Source of the DNA: [Mycobacterium] stephanolepidis
GTDB taxonomy: Bacteria; Actinomycetota; Actinomycetes; Mycobacteriales; Mycobacteriaceae
DNA: 64,000 nucleotides
Direction of reading: 5' to 3'
Assembly: GCF_002356335.1 (NCBI RefSeq)
Contig: NZ_AP018165.1
Location: 4,898,001 to 4,962,000, forward strand
Of this stretch, positions 46,545-55,737 are shown one piece after another. Within the stretch, counting starts at the first letter, position 1. Every line of letters begins with the position of its first letter. The position numbers were made by a program, and so were the translations under genes. The notes under the pieces are model-generated. The model saw nothing but the letters and a program-made list of their open reading frames with translations. It did no database searches and was not told the origin of the DNA.

Positions 46545-47583
46545 TCGCCCCGGCCCGCCGGAACAGCTGCAACGTGAGGCCATGCAGGTAATCACCCACC
46601 GCCACCGGTGCTTTCCCGGCGAAGGCGCGGGCGTGTGTGCCCTCCAGGATGATGCCCAGTTTGAAACAGGCGAGCACGGTGTACCAGTGGATCGCGCTGA
46701 GATCACGGTCCGTGCGTTCCGCGTAGTGCGCGACGAGCTCCTCGGGCGTGGGCAGACCTCCGGCCTGTACGAGTGCTCCACCCAGTGAAGCATCGTCGGC
46801 ATCCGAGGGCCACGTCGCCAAGAGCCAGCCCAAGTCCAGCAGCGGGTCACCGATCGTCGACATCTCCCAGTCCACGATGGCCGCAAGCTGGGGGCCGTCG
46901 TTGCGGAACATCATGTTGGCCAGGTGGAAATCACCATGCATGATTCCCGGCTTCCACTGCGACGGCCGATGCTGCTCAAGCCAATCGGCCACGGATTGCA
47001 GGCCCGGGATATCCGGGCCCGGATATCCCTCGTGCTTGCCGAACGAGTCGAGCTCCTTGAGCCAGCGCGGTACCTGGCGCTCCAGGAAGCCTTCGGGATT
47101 GCCGTACCCGTCCAGTCCCAGCGCCTGATAGTCCAGTGCGCCCAGGGCGGCGATACCGCTGACCGCCTCCAGCCCCATCTGGTGCCGAATCCGCGGATTG
47201 CTTGCGTGCAGTTCCGGCAAGGTGACCGAGGCATTGAATCCGTCGACCGGCTCCATCAGATAGAAGACGGCACCGCCCAGTACCGTCTCGTCGGTGCACG
47301 CCGCGATGAGGTCAGGCGCGGGAACTCCCTGTCCGCGTAGCGCTCCCAGCAATTGCGACTCTCGGCGGATGACATTGTTACTGGCCTCACGCAGATGTTT
47401 CGGGGGCCGGCGCAACACATACTCGCGGCCGCCCCGGGTGAAGCGCACCATGATGTTCTGCGTGCCGCCCGTGATCGCCGAGACGTCCGCCACCTCACCC
47501 GCCGGAAGTCCCTGCTCATCCATCCAGCGCGAAACAATATCGAAATCAACGCTTTTCGGGTCGACATGCTGCGGAGCCGCCAT
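46534..47583 (-). CDS. Phosphotransferase family protein (ACAD10-like APH domain)
   Basis: 349 residues. APH-fold kinase: GGTQNIMVRFTRGG, catalytic loop MHGDFHLANMMF with Asp and Asn, and metal Asp in VDWEMSTIGDP. In ACAD10/11 this kinase is fused to an acyl-CoA dehydrogenase and phosphorylates 4-hydroxyacyl-CoAs; here the dehydrogenase is the gene directly upstream, overlapping by one base (TAATG). A shared role in hydroxy fatty acid breakdown is likely. Confidence 0.88.
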   Translation of the reverse strand: MAAPQHVDPKSVDFDIVSRWMDEQGLPAGEVADVSAITGGTQNIMVRFTRGGREYVLRRPPKHLREASNNVIRRESQLLGALRGQGVPAPDLIAACTDETVLGGAVFYLMEPVDGFNASVTLPELHASNPRIRHQMGLEAVSGIAALGALDYQALGLDGYGNPEGFLERQVPRWLKELDSFGKHEGYPGPDIPGLQSVADWLEQHRPSQWKPGIMHGDFHLANMMFRNDGPQLAAIVDWEMSTIGDPLLDLGWLLATWPSDADDASLGGALVQAGGLPTPEELVAHYAERTDRDLSAIHWYTVLACFKLGIILEGTHARAFAGKAPVAVGDYLHGLTLQLFRRAGAITG

Positions 47584-48872
47584 TACAGGTTGCCCACCCG
47601 GTGCTCGAGGCGGGCCGCCACATGTGCCCTGGCCTTCTCTGTCAATGCCGGGATGTGACTCGGCGGGAACAGACCCTCATACGGGGTGTAGTCCTTGAGG
47701 ACTTCCTTGGCGATGGTGACTTTGTGCACCTCGGTGGGGCCGTCGACCAGACCCATCACCTCCGAGTACAGGAACATTTTGGCCAAGGGCATCTCTTCGG
47801 AGACTCCGAGCGAGCCGTGCAGATGCAGCGCCCGCTGGGCGACGTCATGCATGACCTTCGGCATGGCGGCCTTGATGGCCGCGATGTCCTTGCGCACCGT
47901 GAGGTAGTCCTGGTGCTTGTCGATCAGCCAGGCGGTCCGGAGCACCAGCAGACGGAATGACTCCATCTCGATCCAGCTGTCGGCGATGCGCTCCTGCGTC
48001 ATCTGCAACTTGGCGATGGTGCCGCCGCGCGCTTCCCGGCTGATGACACGCTCGCACATCATGTCGAAAGCCTTACGGACCTGGGCCACCGTCCGCATCG
48101 CATGATGCACGCGACCACCGCCGAGGCGGGTTTGCGCGATCACGAACGCGGCGCCCTCGGCACCCAGCATGTTCTCGGCGGGAATCCGGGCATTGGTGAA
48201 GCGGGTGTAGGCCTCGTCCTCGCTGAAGCCGTGCACGGTGATGTTTCTGACGATCTCCACCCCGGGCGCGTTCGGGTCGACGATGAACATCGACATTCCC
48301 TGATACGGGCTGACATCCGGGTTGGTGACGGCCATGACGATCCAGAAGGCGGCGTGCCGCGCCTCGGAGTTGAACCACTTCTCGCCGTTGAGGATCCACT
48401 CATCACCGTCACGCACCGCGGTTGTCTTGAACAGGGTCGGATCGGACCCGCCCTGCGGCTCTGTCATGACGTAACAGGACCCGATGTCGCCGTCCATCAG
48501 CGGCTGCAGATACTTCGCCTTCTGCGCCTCGGTGCCGTAGTGCGCGAGGATCTCGGCATTGCCGGTGTCGGGGGCCTGGCATCCGAAGATCGAGGGGGCC
48601 CACACCGAGCGGCCCAGAATCTCGTTGAGCAGCGCGAGCTTGAGCTGCCCGAAGCCCGGACCGCCTAGCTCGGGGCCGAGGTGGCAGGCCCACAGCCCGC
48701 GGCGCTTGACCTCTTCCTTGAGCGGTCGCACGTAGTCCATGGCCTCGGTGTCGGACTTGTCGTACGGGTTGGGGAACACGTAGTCGAGCGGTTCCACCTC
48801 GGTGCGGACGAATTCCTCGGCCCAGTCCAGCAGCTCCTGGTATTCGGGGTCGGTCTCGAAATCCCATGCCAT
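47583..48872 (-). CDS. Acyl-CoA dehydrogenase (ACAD10/11-like)
   Basis: 429 residues: SCYVMTEPQGGSDPTLFKTT, the flavin region LNGEKWFNSEARHA, QMTQERIADSWIEME, and a C-terminal VDGPTEVHKVTIAKEVLKDY. FAD enzyme of fatty acid oxidation; the partner kinase gene follows at once. ATG 48872 with AGGAAGT; the TetR stop lies one base upstream. Confidence 0.95.
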   Translation of the reverse strand: MAWDFETDPEYQELLDWAEEFVRTEVEPLDYVFPNPYDKSDTEAMDYVRPLKEEVKRRGLWACHLGPELGGPGFGQLKLALLNEILGRSVWAPSIFGCQAPDTGNAEILAHYGTEAQKAKYLQPLMDGDIGSCYVMTEPQGGSDPTLFKTTAVRDGDEWILNGEKWFNSEARHAAFWIVMAVTNPDVSPYQGMSMFIVDPNAPGVEIVRNITVHGFSEDEAYTRFTNARIPAENMLGAEGAAFVIAQTRLGGGRVHHAMRTVAQVRKAFDMMCERVISREARGGTIAKLQMTQERIADSWIEMESFRLLVLRTAWLIDKHQDYLTVRKDIAAIKAAMPKVMHDVAQRALHLHGSLGVSEEMPLAKMFLYSEVMGLVDGPTEVHKVTIAKEVLKDYTPYEGLFPPSHIPALTEKARAHVAARLEHRVGNL

Positions 48873-48873
48873 G

Positions 48874-49539
48874 TCAGTTACTTCCTGTCGGTTCGGGTTC
48901 AGTGGGAAGTTCGTGCGGACGATCCGTATGTACGCCGTCCACCACCATGTCGGCAATGCGTTTGGCGATCTGCGCCGGGCTCTTGCCGTCGGCGCGGTAC
49001 CAGACCGCCACCATGTTCAGCATCCCGAGGATCGCGTTGGTGATCAGGTGATCGCTGGTGCGAAACACCCCGGCTTCGTAGCCCTCGTCGAGAACGCGTT
49101 GCCAGCAGCGCTGTAACTCGTCACGCATTCCCTGCAACTCGGCGGCCCGCTCGCCGGTCAGCGCGGAACCATCGCGGACCTGGATGGCAACCTGTTTGCG
49201 GTACTTGACGATAAGGATGACGTAGGAGCCGATGAGAGTGCGTAGACGCTTGGCGGGCGGGGTGTTCATGCCTGCGATGTGGGCGGCCTCGGTGAGCATT
49301 TCGTCGATGTAGCTGCGCAGGATCTCCCAGAGGAGTTCCTCTTTGGACCCGATGTGGTAGTACAGCGCACCACCCCGTACACCGGCCGCAGCGCCGATCT
49401 CAGCGACGCCGGTCGCGTGAAATCCCTTCTCGGCGAAGAGTTCCGTTGCCACATCCATGATCCGTCGACGGGTCGCCGCGGCATCACCGTCGGCGGCGGG
49501 CGGACGGCCCCGACGCGGCTTGGCGCCGGCCTCGGTCAC
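48874..49539 (-). CDS. TetR family transcriptional regulator
   Basis: 221 residues from GTG 49539. RRRIMDVATELFAEKGFHAT, VAEIGAAAGVRGGALYYHIG is the TetR helix-turn-helix of the KstR2/FadR-like type. Start overlaps the SDR stop in GTGA. Embedded in the operon it probably controls through the palindrome at 50290. Confidence 0.92.
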   Translation of the reverse strand: MTEAGAKPRRGRPPAADGDAAATRRRIMDVATELFAEKGFHATGVAEIGAAAGVRGGALYYHIGSKEELLWEILRSYIDEMLTEAAHIAGMNTPPAKRLRTLIGSYVILIVKYRKQVAIQVRDGSALTGERAAELQGMRDELQRCWQRVLDEGYEAGVFRTSDHLITNAILGMLNMVAVWYRADGKSPAQIAKRIADMVVDGVHTDRPHELPTEPEPTGSN

Positions 49540-50273
49540 AGGATGCCGCCATCCAGTCGAATTGTCGTTCCCGTGCAGTAGGCCGATGCTTCGCTTGCGA
49601 GATACAGTGCCGCGCCGACGATGTCTTCCGGTTCGCCCACGCGTCGCAATGGAATGCTGGGGATGAGCGCCTCGGCGAATCCTTCCGGCCAGGCCGCCGC
49701 GATATCTGTGTTGAAAAGTCCGCATTGAATGGTGTTCGTGCGTACGGTCGGCCCAAAGCTGTGCGAGAGGCCAAGGGTCAGGGCATTCAAACCGGCCTTT
49801 GCCGCTGCGTACGGCAACGCGGTGGCGTCGGGTCGCACCGCTTCGATCGAGCTGATGTTGATGATCGAACCGCCGGCTCCTGCCGCCATCTTGGTGGCGA
49901 TCAGGGCCGACAACCGGAACGGTCCCTTCAGATTGACCCCAATGACCTTGTCGAACAATGCTTCCGAGACCTGGTCCAGGCTGGGGTACAGCGGGGACAG
50001 TCCGGCGTTGTTGACCAGGACGTCCACCCGCCCGAACTCCCGGTACACGGTGTCGACCAGCTCGTCGCATTGCTCCCAGGAGCTGACATTGCAGGCCACC
50101 GGGAGGGCACGGCGACCGTGGTCGGCCTCCACCTGGGCGGCCAGCTCGTTACAGGAGTCGATCTTGCGGCTCGCGATCACCACATCGGCGCCATGCGCGG
50201 CGAACGCCTGCACCATCGCCCGGCCCAATCCGCGGCTACCACCGGTGACGACGATGACCTTGTCCTGCAGCAT
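49536..50273 (-). CDS. SDR family oxidoreductase
   Basis: 245 residues: cofactor motif TGGSRGLGRA, NNAG, catalytic PYAAAKAGL and end TTIRLDGGIL. First gene of the SDR-TetR-acyl-CoA dehydrogenase-phosphotransferase operon; would handle a hydroxyacyl or ketoacyl step. AAGGAGG before the ATG. Confidence 0.94.
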   Translation of the reverse strand: MLQDKVIVVTGGSRGLGRAMVQAFAAHGADVVIASRKIDSCNELAAQVEADHGRRALPVACNVSSWEQCDELVDTVYREFGRVDVLVNNAGLSPLYPSLDQVSEALFDKVIGVNLKGPFRLSALIATKMAAGAGGSIINISSIEAVRPDATALPYAAAKAGLNALTLGLSHSFGPTVRTNTIQCGLFNTDIAAAWPEGFAEALIPSIPLRRVGEPEDIVGAALYLASEASAYCTGTTIRLDGGIL

Positions 50274-50289
50274 CCGGTGCCTCCTTGAC

Positions 50290-50311
50290 TAATGTGGCGA
50301 TCGATACATTA
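50290..50311. promoter_or_regulatory. Palindromic operator upstream of the SDR/TetR/ACAD operon
   Basis: TAATGT-N10-ACATTA with CGATCG in the centre; 9 of 11 base pairs are symmetric. It sits 17 bp before the SDR start, a typical TetR operator position. Confidence 0.6.
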
Positions 50312-50351
50312 AAGAAGCGATGCCGATAGCGCAAGGGGCGGCAGCCGTGGA

Positions 50352-51032
50352 TCAGCGGGCGAGCTTGTCCAGCAGCAGCGTGAACATCGCCTCGGTCTTG
50401 TCATCGTTGGGGTCGAGTCGGCAGAACATCACCGAAGCGACGTAGTTCGCGCGCTGGCGCGCCACCAGACGGCAGGACCACGGTGAACGGTCAGTGGTTC
50501 GCGTCCAGTTCACCTCGTCTTGACCGCTGTGCCCGATGCTGAGCGTCCAATTCTCCGCGATGCCGTTGACCGAGGTAACGCCATGTACTCCATCGCATCT
50601 GGACATGCGCTGGGCGAATTGCTCGAACTGCTGACTTGCCGAGGTAGCGGTCTCGAAGACAATCAGCGCTGACCCCATGGTGTGCTGGCGAACCCTTCCG
50701 ACCGTCTCGGAATACGCCTGGATGCGCGCCGCACCGAAGCTCAGGTACTGCTGCCGCGTGGCCAACGAGTATCCGTATGCACAGTCGGAGACCGTGTTGG
50801 CCGTCGAGAGCACAGTTTCGACGGCGGGAATGGTCCTGATATCCGGAAGGCCCACTGCCGCAAGGATATCCGACGCCGACAGAAGCCGGTCTTCAAGGTC
50901 GGCCTGCCTGGGCGGCAGCACCGGATACAACTTCTCCGGCCTGGCGGGGGCCGCCGCGTCGCCCTCAACCGCGTGCGTACAGGAGGCCAACAGCGCGGCG
51001 GCCGTCAGTAAAACGGCTGGTGCCCAGCGCAT
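50352..51032 (-). CDS. PknH-like sensor domain lipoprotein
   Basis: 226 residues. Lipobox LLASC at the end of the signal. The body (LLSASDILAAVGLPDIRTIP, ENWTLSIGHSGQDEVNWTR, ANYVASVMFCRL) is like the extracellular domain of PknH, with paired Cys. Ligand and function unknown. ATG shares a base with the stop of its paralogue upstream. Confidence 0.82.
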   Translation of the reverse strand: MRWAPAVLLTAAALLASCTHAVEGDAAAPARPEKLYPVLPPRQADLEDRLLSASDILAAVGLPDIRTIPAVETVLSTANTVSDCAYGYSLATRQQYLSFGAARIQAYSETVGRVRQHTMGSALIVFETATSASQQFEQFAQRMSRCDGVHGVTSVNGIAENWTLSIGHSGQDEVNWTRTTDRSPWSCRLVARQRANYVASVMFCRLDPNDDKTEAMFTLLLDKLAR

Positions 51033-51721
51033 TACCGTGTCCCCGAGAGTTTTAGCGTCAATCGGTCCAGCACGTTGCCCGCCTTGTTATCCGAACCGTG
51101 AGTGCAGAACATCGACGATGCCACAAAGTTGGCCCGCTGTCGTGCAGCCATGTAACAGGTCCAGCTCGAGTCGACCACGCTGCGCGTCCACGCCACCTCG
51201 TCGGCGGTGTCGGCACTGGTGATGCTCAGCTTCCATGAGGAGGGATCGCGCTGTGTATGCGTGGCGCTCGTGATCGCGTCGCACCTGGCCATCAGACCGT
51301 TGAACCGCTGGAACTGTTGTCGAGCCGTGGCATCGTCGGAGAAGGTCACCACCGCGTTTCCCACCGTATGCAGCCGCGCGACATCGCTCTCCTCCACATA
51401 CAACTCGATGCGCGCCGCCTCGTGCTTCTCATAGGAAGCGATTTCGGCCAGTGAGTAGCCAGCCGCGCACACGGTGGCGTCGGTGGTCGAGCGGAACATC
51501 GCGTCCACTGCCTGCCCCGGCTCTAGCCGTGGCAACTCCGATATCTCGCGAATCTGCCGCCCCGTAAGCAGTGTGCCACCGGGAAGCTTGCAGCCGATGG
51601 CGTGCAGTTCTGGATAAAGGCCAGCACGCTCGGGCGGCGGGGTGGCGAGTCCGTCGGCTACGCGGGAGCAGCCGCCACAGGCAACCATCACGCAGATCAA
51701 CACCGCCGCCGCCCGCATCAC
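51032..51721 (-). CDS. PknH-like sensor domain lipoprotein (paralogue)
   Basis: 229 residues. Signal with lipobox ACGGC. Same layout as its downstream neighbour: LLTGRQIREISELPRLEPG, SWKLSITSADTADEVAWTR, AARQRANFVASSMFC. The pair overlaps by one base (TAATG), so it arose by tandem duplication and is cotranslated. Confidence 0.82.
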   Translation of the reverse strand: MMRAAAVLICVMVACGGCSRVADGLATPPPERAGLYPELHAIGCKLPGGTLLTGRQIREISELPRLEPGQAVDAMFRSTTDATVCAAGYSLAEIASYEKHEAARIELYVEESDVARLHTVGNAVVTFSDDATARQQFQRFNGLMARCDAITSATHTQRDPSSWKLSITSADTADEVAWTRSVVDSSWTCYMAARQRANFVASSMFCTHGSDNKAGNVLDRLTLKLSGTR

Positions 51722-51769
51722 CGCACCCCCTATCCCAGCATCCCCACCCGAGGTTTGCTAGAAGCGAAG

Positions 51770-53026
51770 CTACACCACCAGTGCCATGCGAGGGTCGGTA
51801 AGCAGCGCACCCAGATCCGCGAGGAACTTGGACCCCTGCTCACCGTCCACCAGTCGGTGGTCGAAGGACAGCGCGAGCGTGGTGACGTCGCGGACGGCGA
51901 GTTCTCCGTGCACCACCCAGGGGCGTTTGGCAATCGAGCCCAGTGCCAGGATGGCCGCTTCGCCCGGATTGATGATCGGGGTACCCGCATCGACGCCGAA
52001 GACTCCGATATTGGTCAGCGTGAACGTTCCGCCGGACATGTCGGCGGGCGCGGTCTTTCCCTCGCGTGCGGTAGTCACCAACTGCGCGAATGCGATCGCC
52101 AGTTCACGCAGCGACATCCCGCCAGCGTTCTTCACGTTCGGGACCACCAGTCCGCGCTCGGTCGCTGCCGCCACACCGAGATTCACGTAATGCTTGATGA
52201 CGATCTCGCCGGCTTGCTCATCCCAGGTGGAATTCAGCGAGGGGTGCGACCGCAGAGTCAGCAGCACCATCCGCGCGACCAGCGTCATGGGCGTGAGTTT
52301 GAGATCGGGGAACTTCGCCTTCAACTCGGCCAGTAGCTCCATAGTCGCGGTCATATCGACCGTGAGGAACTCGGTGACGTGGGGCGCCGTGAAGGCGCTG
52401 CGCACCATGGCGGCCGCCGTGTACTTGCGGACGCCCGCGATGGGAATCCGCGTCTCCCCGCCCACTGGGGCCGGGACCGGGGGCTCAGCCTGCGGAGCGC
52501 GCGCGGTGAGACTGCGCGTATAGGCCTCCACATCCTGGCGGGTGATGCTGCCCCCGATCCCCGTGCCGCTGATCAGGTCGAGGGCCACGCCCAGTTCGGC
52601 GGCCAGTTTGCGCACCGACGGTTTCGCGGCGGCCCGCGCCGGTTCCGGTGGGGCAACCGGCGCCTCGGGTTCGACGAGGGCGAGAGCGGCCGAGCCCGTG
52701 CCCGCGCGCCGCCGTCGTCGGGTCTGGCCCGTCGACTCCGATGGGCCGTAGCCGACCAGGTTGGCGGGCTCGTCCGGTTCGGCACCGGCGACCTCGATCG
52801 AGATCAGCGGCGACCCGACCGCGAGAGTCGAGTTCTCCGCCGCCTCCAGCGCCACCACTGTTCCTTCGTACGGCGACGGCAGCTCGACCGTCGCCTTGGC
52901 GGTCTCCACATCGGCGAGCACCTGGTTGAGCTTCACCTCATCGCCGACCTTCACCTTCCAGGCGATCAGGTCGGCTTCGGTGAGCCCCTCACCGAGATCC
53001 GGAAGTAGAAACTGTTTGACTGCCAT
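51770..53026 (-). CDS. bkdC: Branched-chain 2-oxoacid dehydrogenase E2 subunit
   Basis: 418 residues. Lipoyl domain with target Lys in VETAKATVE, a flexible linker, E1/E3-binding domain (SVRKLAAELGVALDLISGTG), and the acyltransferase with SFDHRLVDG. Last gene of bkdABC; as Rv2495c. Passes acyl groups to CoA. Confidence 0.96.
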   Translation of the reverse strand: MAVKQFLLPDLGEGLTEADLIAWKVKVGDEVKLNQVLADVETAKATVELPSPYEGTVVALEAAENSTLAVGSPLISIEVAGAEPDEPANLVGYGPSESTGQTRRRRRAGTGSAALALVEPEAPVAPPEPARAAAKPSVRKLAAELGVALDLISGTGIGGSITRQDVEAYTRSLTARAPQAEPPVPAPVGGETRIPIAGVRKYTAAAMVRSAFTAPHVTEFLTVDMTATMELLAELKAKFPDLKLTPMTLVARMVLLTLRSHPSLNSTWDEQAGEIVIKHYVNLGVAAATERGLVVPNVKNAGGMSLRELAIAFAQLVTTAREGKTAPADMSGGTFTLTNIGVFGVDAGTPIINPGEAAILALGSIAKRPWVVHGELAVRDVTTLALSFDHRLVDGEQGSKFLADLGALLTDPRMALVV

Positions 53027-53042
53027 GGATTTCGCACCTCTC

Positions 53043-54020
53043 CTATACGGCGATAGCGCGGTCGACGGCGTCCATCACCCGCTCCGCATCGGGCAGGAAG
53101 TGGTGCTCCACCTTGTTGGCGGGGTACGGGAGAGCGAAACCACCGACCCGTAGCACCGGCGCCTCCAAGTGGTAGAAGCACCGCTCGGTAATGCGTGCCG
53201 CGATCTCGGCGCCCAATCCCATGAACACCGATGCTTCGTGGACCACCACCAGTCGGCCCGTCTTGCGGACCGAGGTCTCCAGAGTCTCGAAGTCGACCGG
53301 CGAAAGGGAGCGCAGATCGACAACCTCGATCGACATCCCCTCGGCCGCGGCCATTTCCGCCGCGGCCGTGGCGACGGCGACCATCGGGCCATATGCGGCC
53401 ACCGTGGCCGCAGTACCGGGCCGGACGATGCGGGCGGACGATAGTGGGAGTAGGTCTTGTGATTCGGTGTTGACCTCACCCTTCTCCCAGTAGCGCCGCT
53501 TGGGCTCGAAGAAGATGACCGGGTCGTCGCACGCCACGGACTGGCGGATCATGTCGTAGGCATCTTGGGGTGATCCACACGCCACCACCCGTAGGCCCGC
53601 GGTGTGGGCGAAGTAGGCCTCCGGTGATTCCGAATGGTGTTCCACCGCACCGATTCCGCCGCCGAACGGGATGCGGATGGTCAGCGGCATGCCCACCGCA
53701 CCCTTGGTGCGGTAGTGCAGCTTGGCCACCTGACTGACGATCTGATCGAAAGCCGGGTACACGAAGCCGTCGAATTGGATCTCGCACACCGGGCGATATC
53801 CACGCATGGCCAAACCCACCGCGGTGCCGATGATTCCGGATTCGGCGAGCGGCGTGTCGATGACTCGATGGTCGCCGAAGTCTTTCTGCAGCCCGTCGGT
53901 GACCCGGAAGACCCCGCCGAGCTTGCCGACGTCCTCCCCCATGACGATCACCTTGTCGTCGTCTTCCAGGGCCGCACGCAGACCCGCGTTCAGGGCGCCG
54001 GACATGGTCATTCTGGTCAT
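53043..54020 (-). CDS. bkdB: Branched-chain 2-oxoacid dehydrogenase E1 beta
   Basis: 325 residues: MGEDVGKLGGVFRVTDGLQK, EIQFDGFVYPAFDQIVSQ, and IEVVDLRSLSPVDFETLE. Pairs with BkdA to decarboxylate keto acids from Leu, Ile and Val. Starts in an ATGA overlap with bkdA; 16 bp before bkdC. Confidence 0.96.
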   Translation of the reverse strand: MTRMTMSGALNAGLRAALEDDDKVIVMGEDVGKLGGVFRVTDGLQKDFGDHRVIDTPLAESGIIGTAVGLAMRGYRPVCEIQFDGFVYPAFDQIVSQVAKLHYRTKGAVGMPLTIRIPFGGGIGAVEHHSESPEAYFAHTAGLRVVACGSPQDAYDMIRQSVACDDPVIFFEPKRRYWEKGEVNTESQDLLPLSSARIVRPGTAATVAAYGPMVAVATAAAEMAAAEGMSIEVVDLRSLSPVDFETLETSVRKTGRLVVVHEASVFMGLGAEIAARITERCFYHLEAPVLRVGGFALPYPANKVEHHFLPDAERVMDAVDRAIAV

Positions 54021-55096
54021 GATGCGATCCCTTCATCCTCAAAGCCCGCAAGATATTCCAAATAGTCGCGCCGTTCCGCGGCGACAAGCGAATGCGGTTC
54101 TGCGTATACGTGGTTGAACATGTCGGCGGCGGTCGGCTCGATGGTGCCGAGACATCCCGCGCGCATTTCGGCGGCCACGGCATCGGCCTTGGCCGCGATG
54201 CGCTGCTTCTCCGAATCTGTCAGGACGCCCAGTCTTTCCAAATACTTCTCCACCCGCGACAGCGGGTCTTTGGCACGCCATTCGTCAAGCTCGGCGGAGT
54301 TGCGGTACTTGGTCGGATCATCGGAGGTGGTGTGCGGCCCCATCCGGTAGGTGACCGCTTCGACGAGGGTGGGCCCGCTACCCTCGCGCGCGCGCCGCAG
54401 CGCCGCGCGGGTCACCGCCATCACCGCGAGCACGTCGTTGCCATCCACCTGGATTCCCGGCACACCGAATCCTGTGCCACGCGCGGCCAGTGGCAGATGA
54501 CTCTGCACCCGCACCGGCTCGCTGATGGCCCACTGGTTGTTCTGACAGAAGAAGACCACGGGCGCACCGAAACTCGACGCGAAGGCGAAAGCCTCCGACA
54601 CGTCGCCCTGACTGGTCGCGCCATCGCCGAAGTACGCGATGACCGCGGCATCGGCGCCGTCGAACTTGACACCCATCGCGTATCCGGTGGCGTGCAGCGA
54701 CTGCGCTCCGACGATGATCGCCGGTGTGGTGACATTGTGGTCGCGAGGATTCCAGCCCGACTGCGTTGAACCGCGCCAGAATTGGAGCATGGCAGTGGGT
54801 TCGATACCGCGACAGTAGGCGACACCGTGCTCACGAAAACTCGTGAAGGCGAAGTCATCGTGTGCCAGCGCACGCGCGGAGCCGACCTGAGCGGCCTCCT
54901 GACCCAGCAGCGGTGCCCAGAGCGCGAGCTCACCCTGACGCTGCAGCGCTGTGGCCTCGGTGTCGATGCGGCGAACCACGACCATGTCCTCGTAGAGCGC
55001 GACCAGCTGCTGGTCGTCGATATCCGCGACCAGCGGCGCGTACGCCGGATCCTCGACCCGGTTGCCCTCCGGATCCAGGAGCTGGATGGTTTCCAT
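54017..55096 (-). CDS. bkdA: Branched-chain 2-oxoacid dehydrogenase E1 alpha
   Basis: About 359 residues. Thiamine diphosphate motif GDGATSQGDVSEAF ... NNQWAIS is present, and LVEAVTYRMGPHTTSDDPTK. Start ATG 55096 (GAGGCGG before it); ATG 55114 and GTG 55123 are alternatives, but the latter two lie inside the inverted repeat half at 55113-55126. First gene of bkdABC. Confidence 0.95.
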   Translation of the reverse strand: METIQLLDPEGNRVEDPAYAPLVADIDDQQLVALYEDMVVVRRIDTEATALQRQGELALWAPLLGQEAAQVGSARALAHDDFAFTSFREHGVAYCRGIEPTAMLQFWRGSTQSGWNPRDHNVTTPAIIVGAQSLHATGYAMGVKFDGADAAVIAYFGDGATSQGDVSEAFAFASSFGAPVVFFCQNNQWAISEPVRVQSHLPLAARGTGFGVPGIQVDGNDVLAVMAVTRAALRRAREGSGPTLVEAVTYRMGPHTTSDDPTKYRNSAELDEWRAKDPLSRVEKYLERLGVLTDSEKQRIAAKADAVAAEMRAGCLGTIEPTAADMFNHVYAEPHSLVAAERRDYLEYLAGFEDEGIAS

Positions 55097-55112
55097 ACCC
55101 GCCTCGCTAACC

Positions 55113-55178
55113 ATCTGATGCACTGTCCATGCCTGACCGTCACCCCAGAGGTGTGTCTTGCTTCACAGTGCATCAGAT
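55113..55178. promoter_or_regulatory. Perfect 14-bp inverted repeat between bkdA and lrp
   Basis: ATCTGATGCACTGT (55113-55126) and its exact reverse complement ACAGTGCATCAGAT (55165-55178), 38 bp apart. A pair of sites about five turns apart suits an Lrp/AsnC octamer that wraps DNA. Confidence 0.6.
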
Positions 55179-55259
55179 AGTCATACTGCGCAACCGATGC
55201 GTGTCGCATTGTGCATAGTGCCCAGCTCTTGTGGTCAATTCTGTGCGATACTGCGCTCT

Positions 55260-55733
55260 ATGACCACTCTGGACGCCACTGATGCGAAGTTGTTACTCGC
55301 GCTCACGCAAACACCCCGAGCGTCCGGCGTGGAGCTGGCGCAGCGACTGAATCTGTCCCGCAACACCGTGCAGGCCCGGCTGACCCGCTGGGACCAGCAC
55401 GAGGCGCTGGCCGGTATCGACCACCAGATCGTGCCGCGCGCGATGGGCTATCCCATGACGGCTTACGTCACCGCACGCATCGACCAGCATCAGCTCAAGG
55501 GGATAGGCGTGGCGCTGGCCGACGTGCCGGAGGTGGTGCAGGTGCACGGGCTGGCGGGCGCCGACGATCTGATGATCAAGGTGGTGGCCGTCGACAGCGA
55601 CGACCTATACCGAATCGCCGGGAACATCCTCGATATCCCCGGCATCACGCGCACGTCGATCGCGATTGCCATGCACGAGTTGGTGGCATTCCGGATGACG
55701 CCACTGCTGCGGCGCCTCGCCGGACAAGACTGA
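55260..55733 (+). CDS. Lrp/AsnC family regulator (bkd regulator)
   Basis: 157 residues. HTH DAKLLLALTQTPRASGVELA, LNLSRNTVQARLTRW, then the RAM ligand domain (VQVHGLAGADDLMIKVVAVD). Divergent from bkdABC and thus its likely regulator, as in M. tuberculosis and Pseudomonas BkdR. ATG 55260 stands seven bases behind GATACT, a possible leaderless start. Confidence 0.93.
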   Translation: MTTLDATDAKLLLALTQTPRASGVELAQRLNLSRNTVQARLTRWDQHEALAGIDHQIVPRAMGYPMTAYVTARIDQHQLKGIGVALADVPEVVQVHGLAGADDLMIKVVAVDSDDLYRIAGNILDIPGITRTSIAIAMHELVAFRMTPLLRRLAGQD

Positions 55734-55737
55734 GCGC

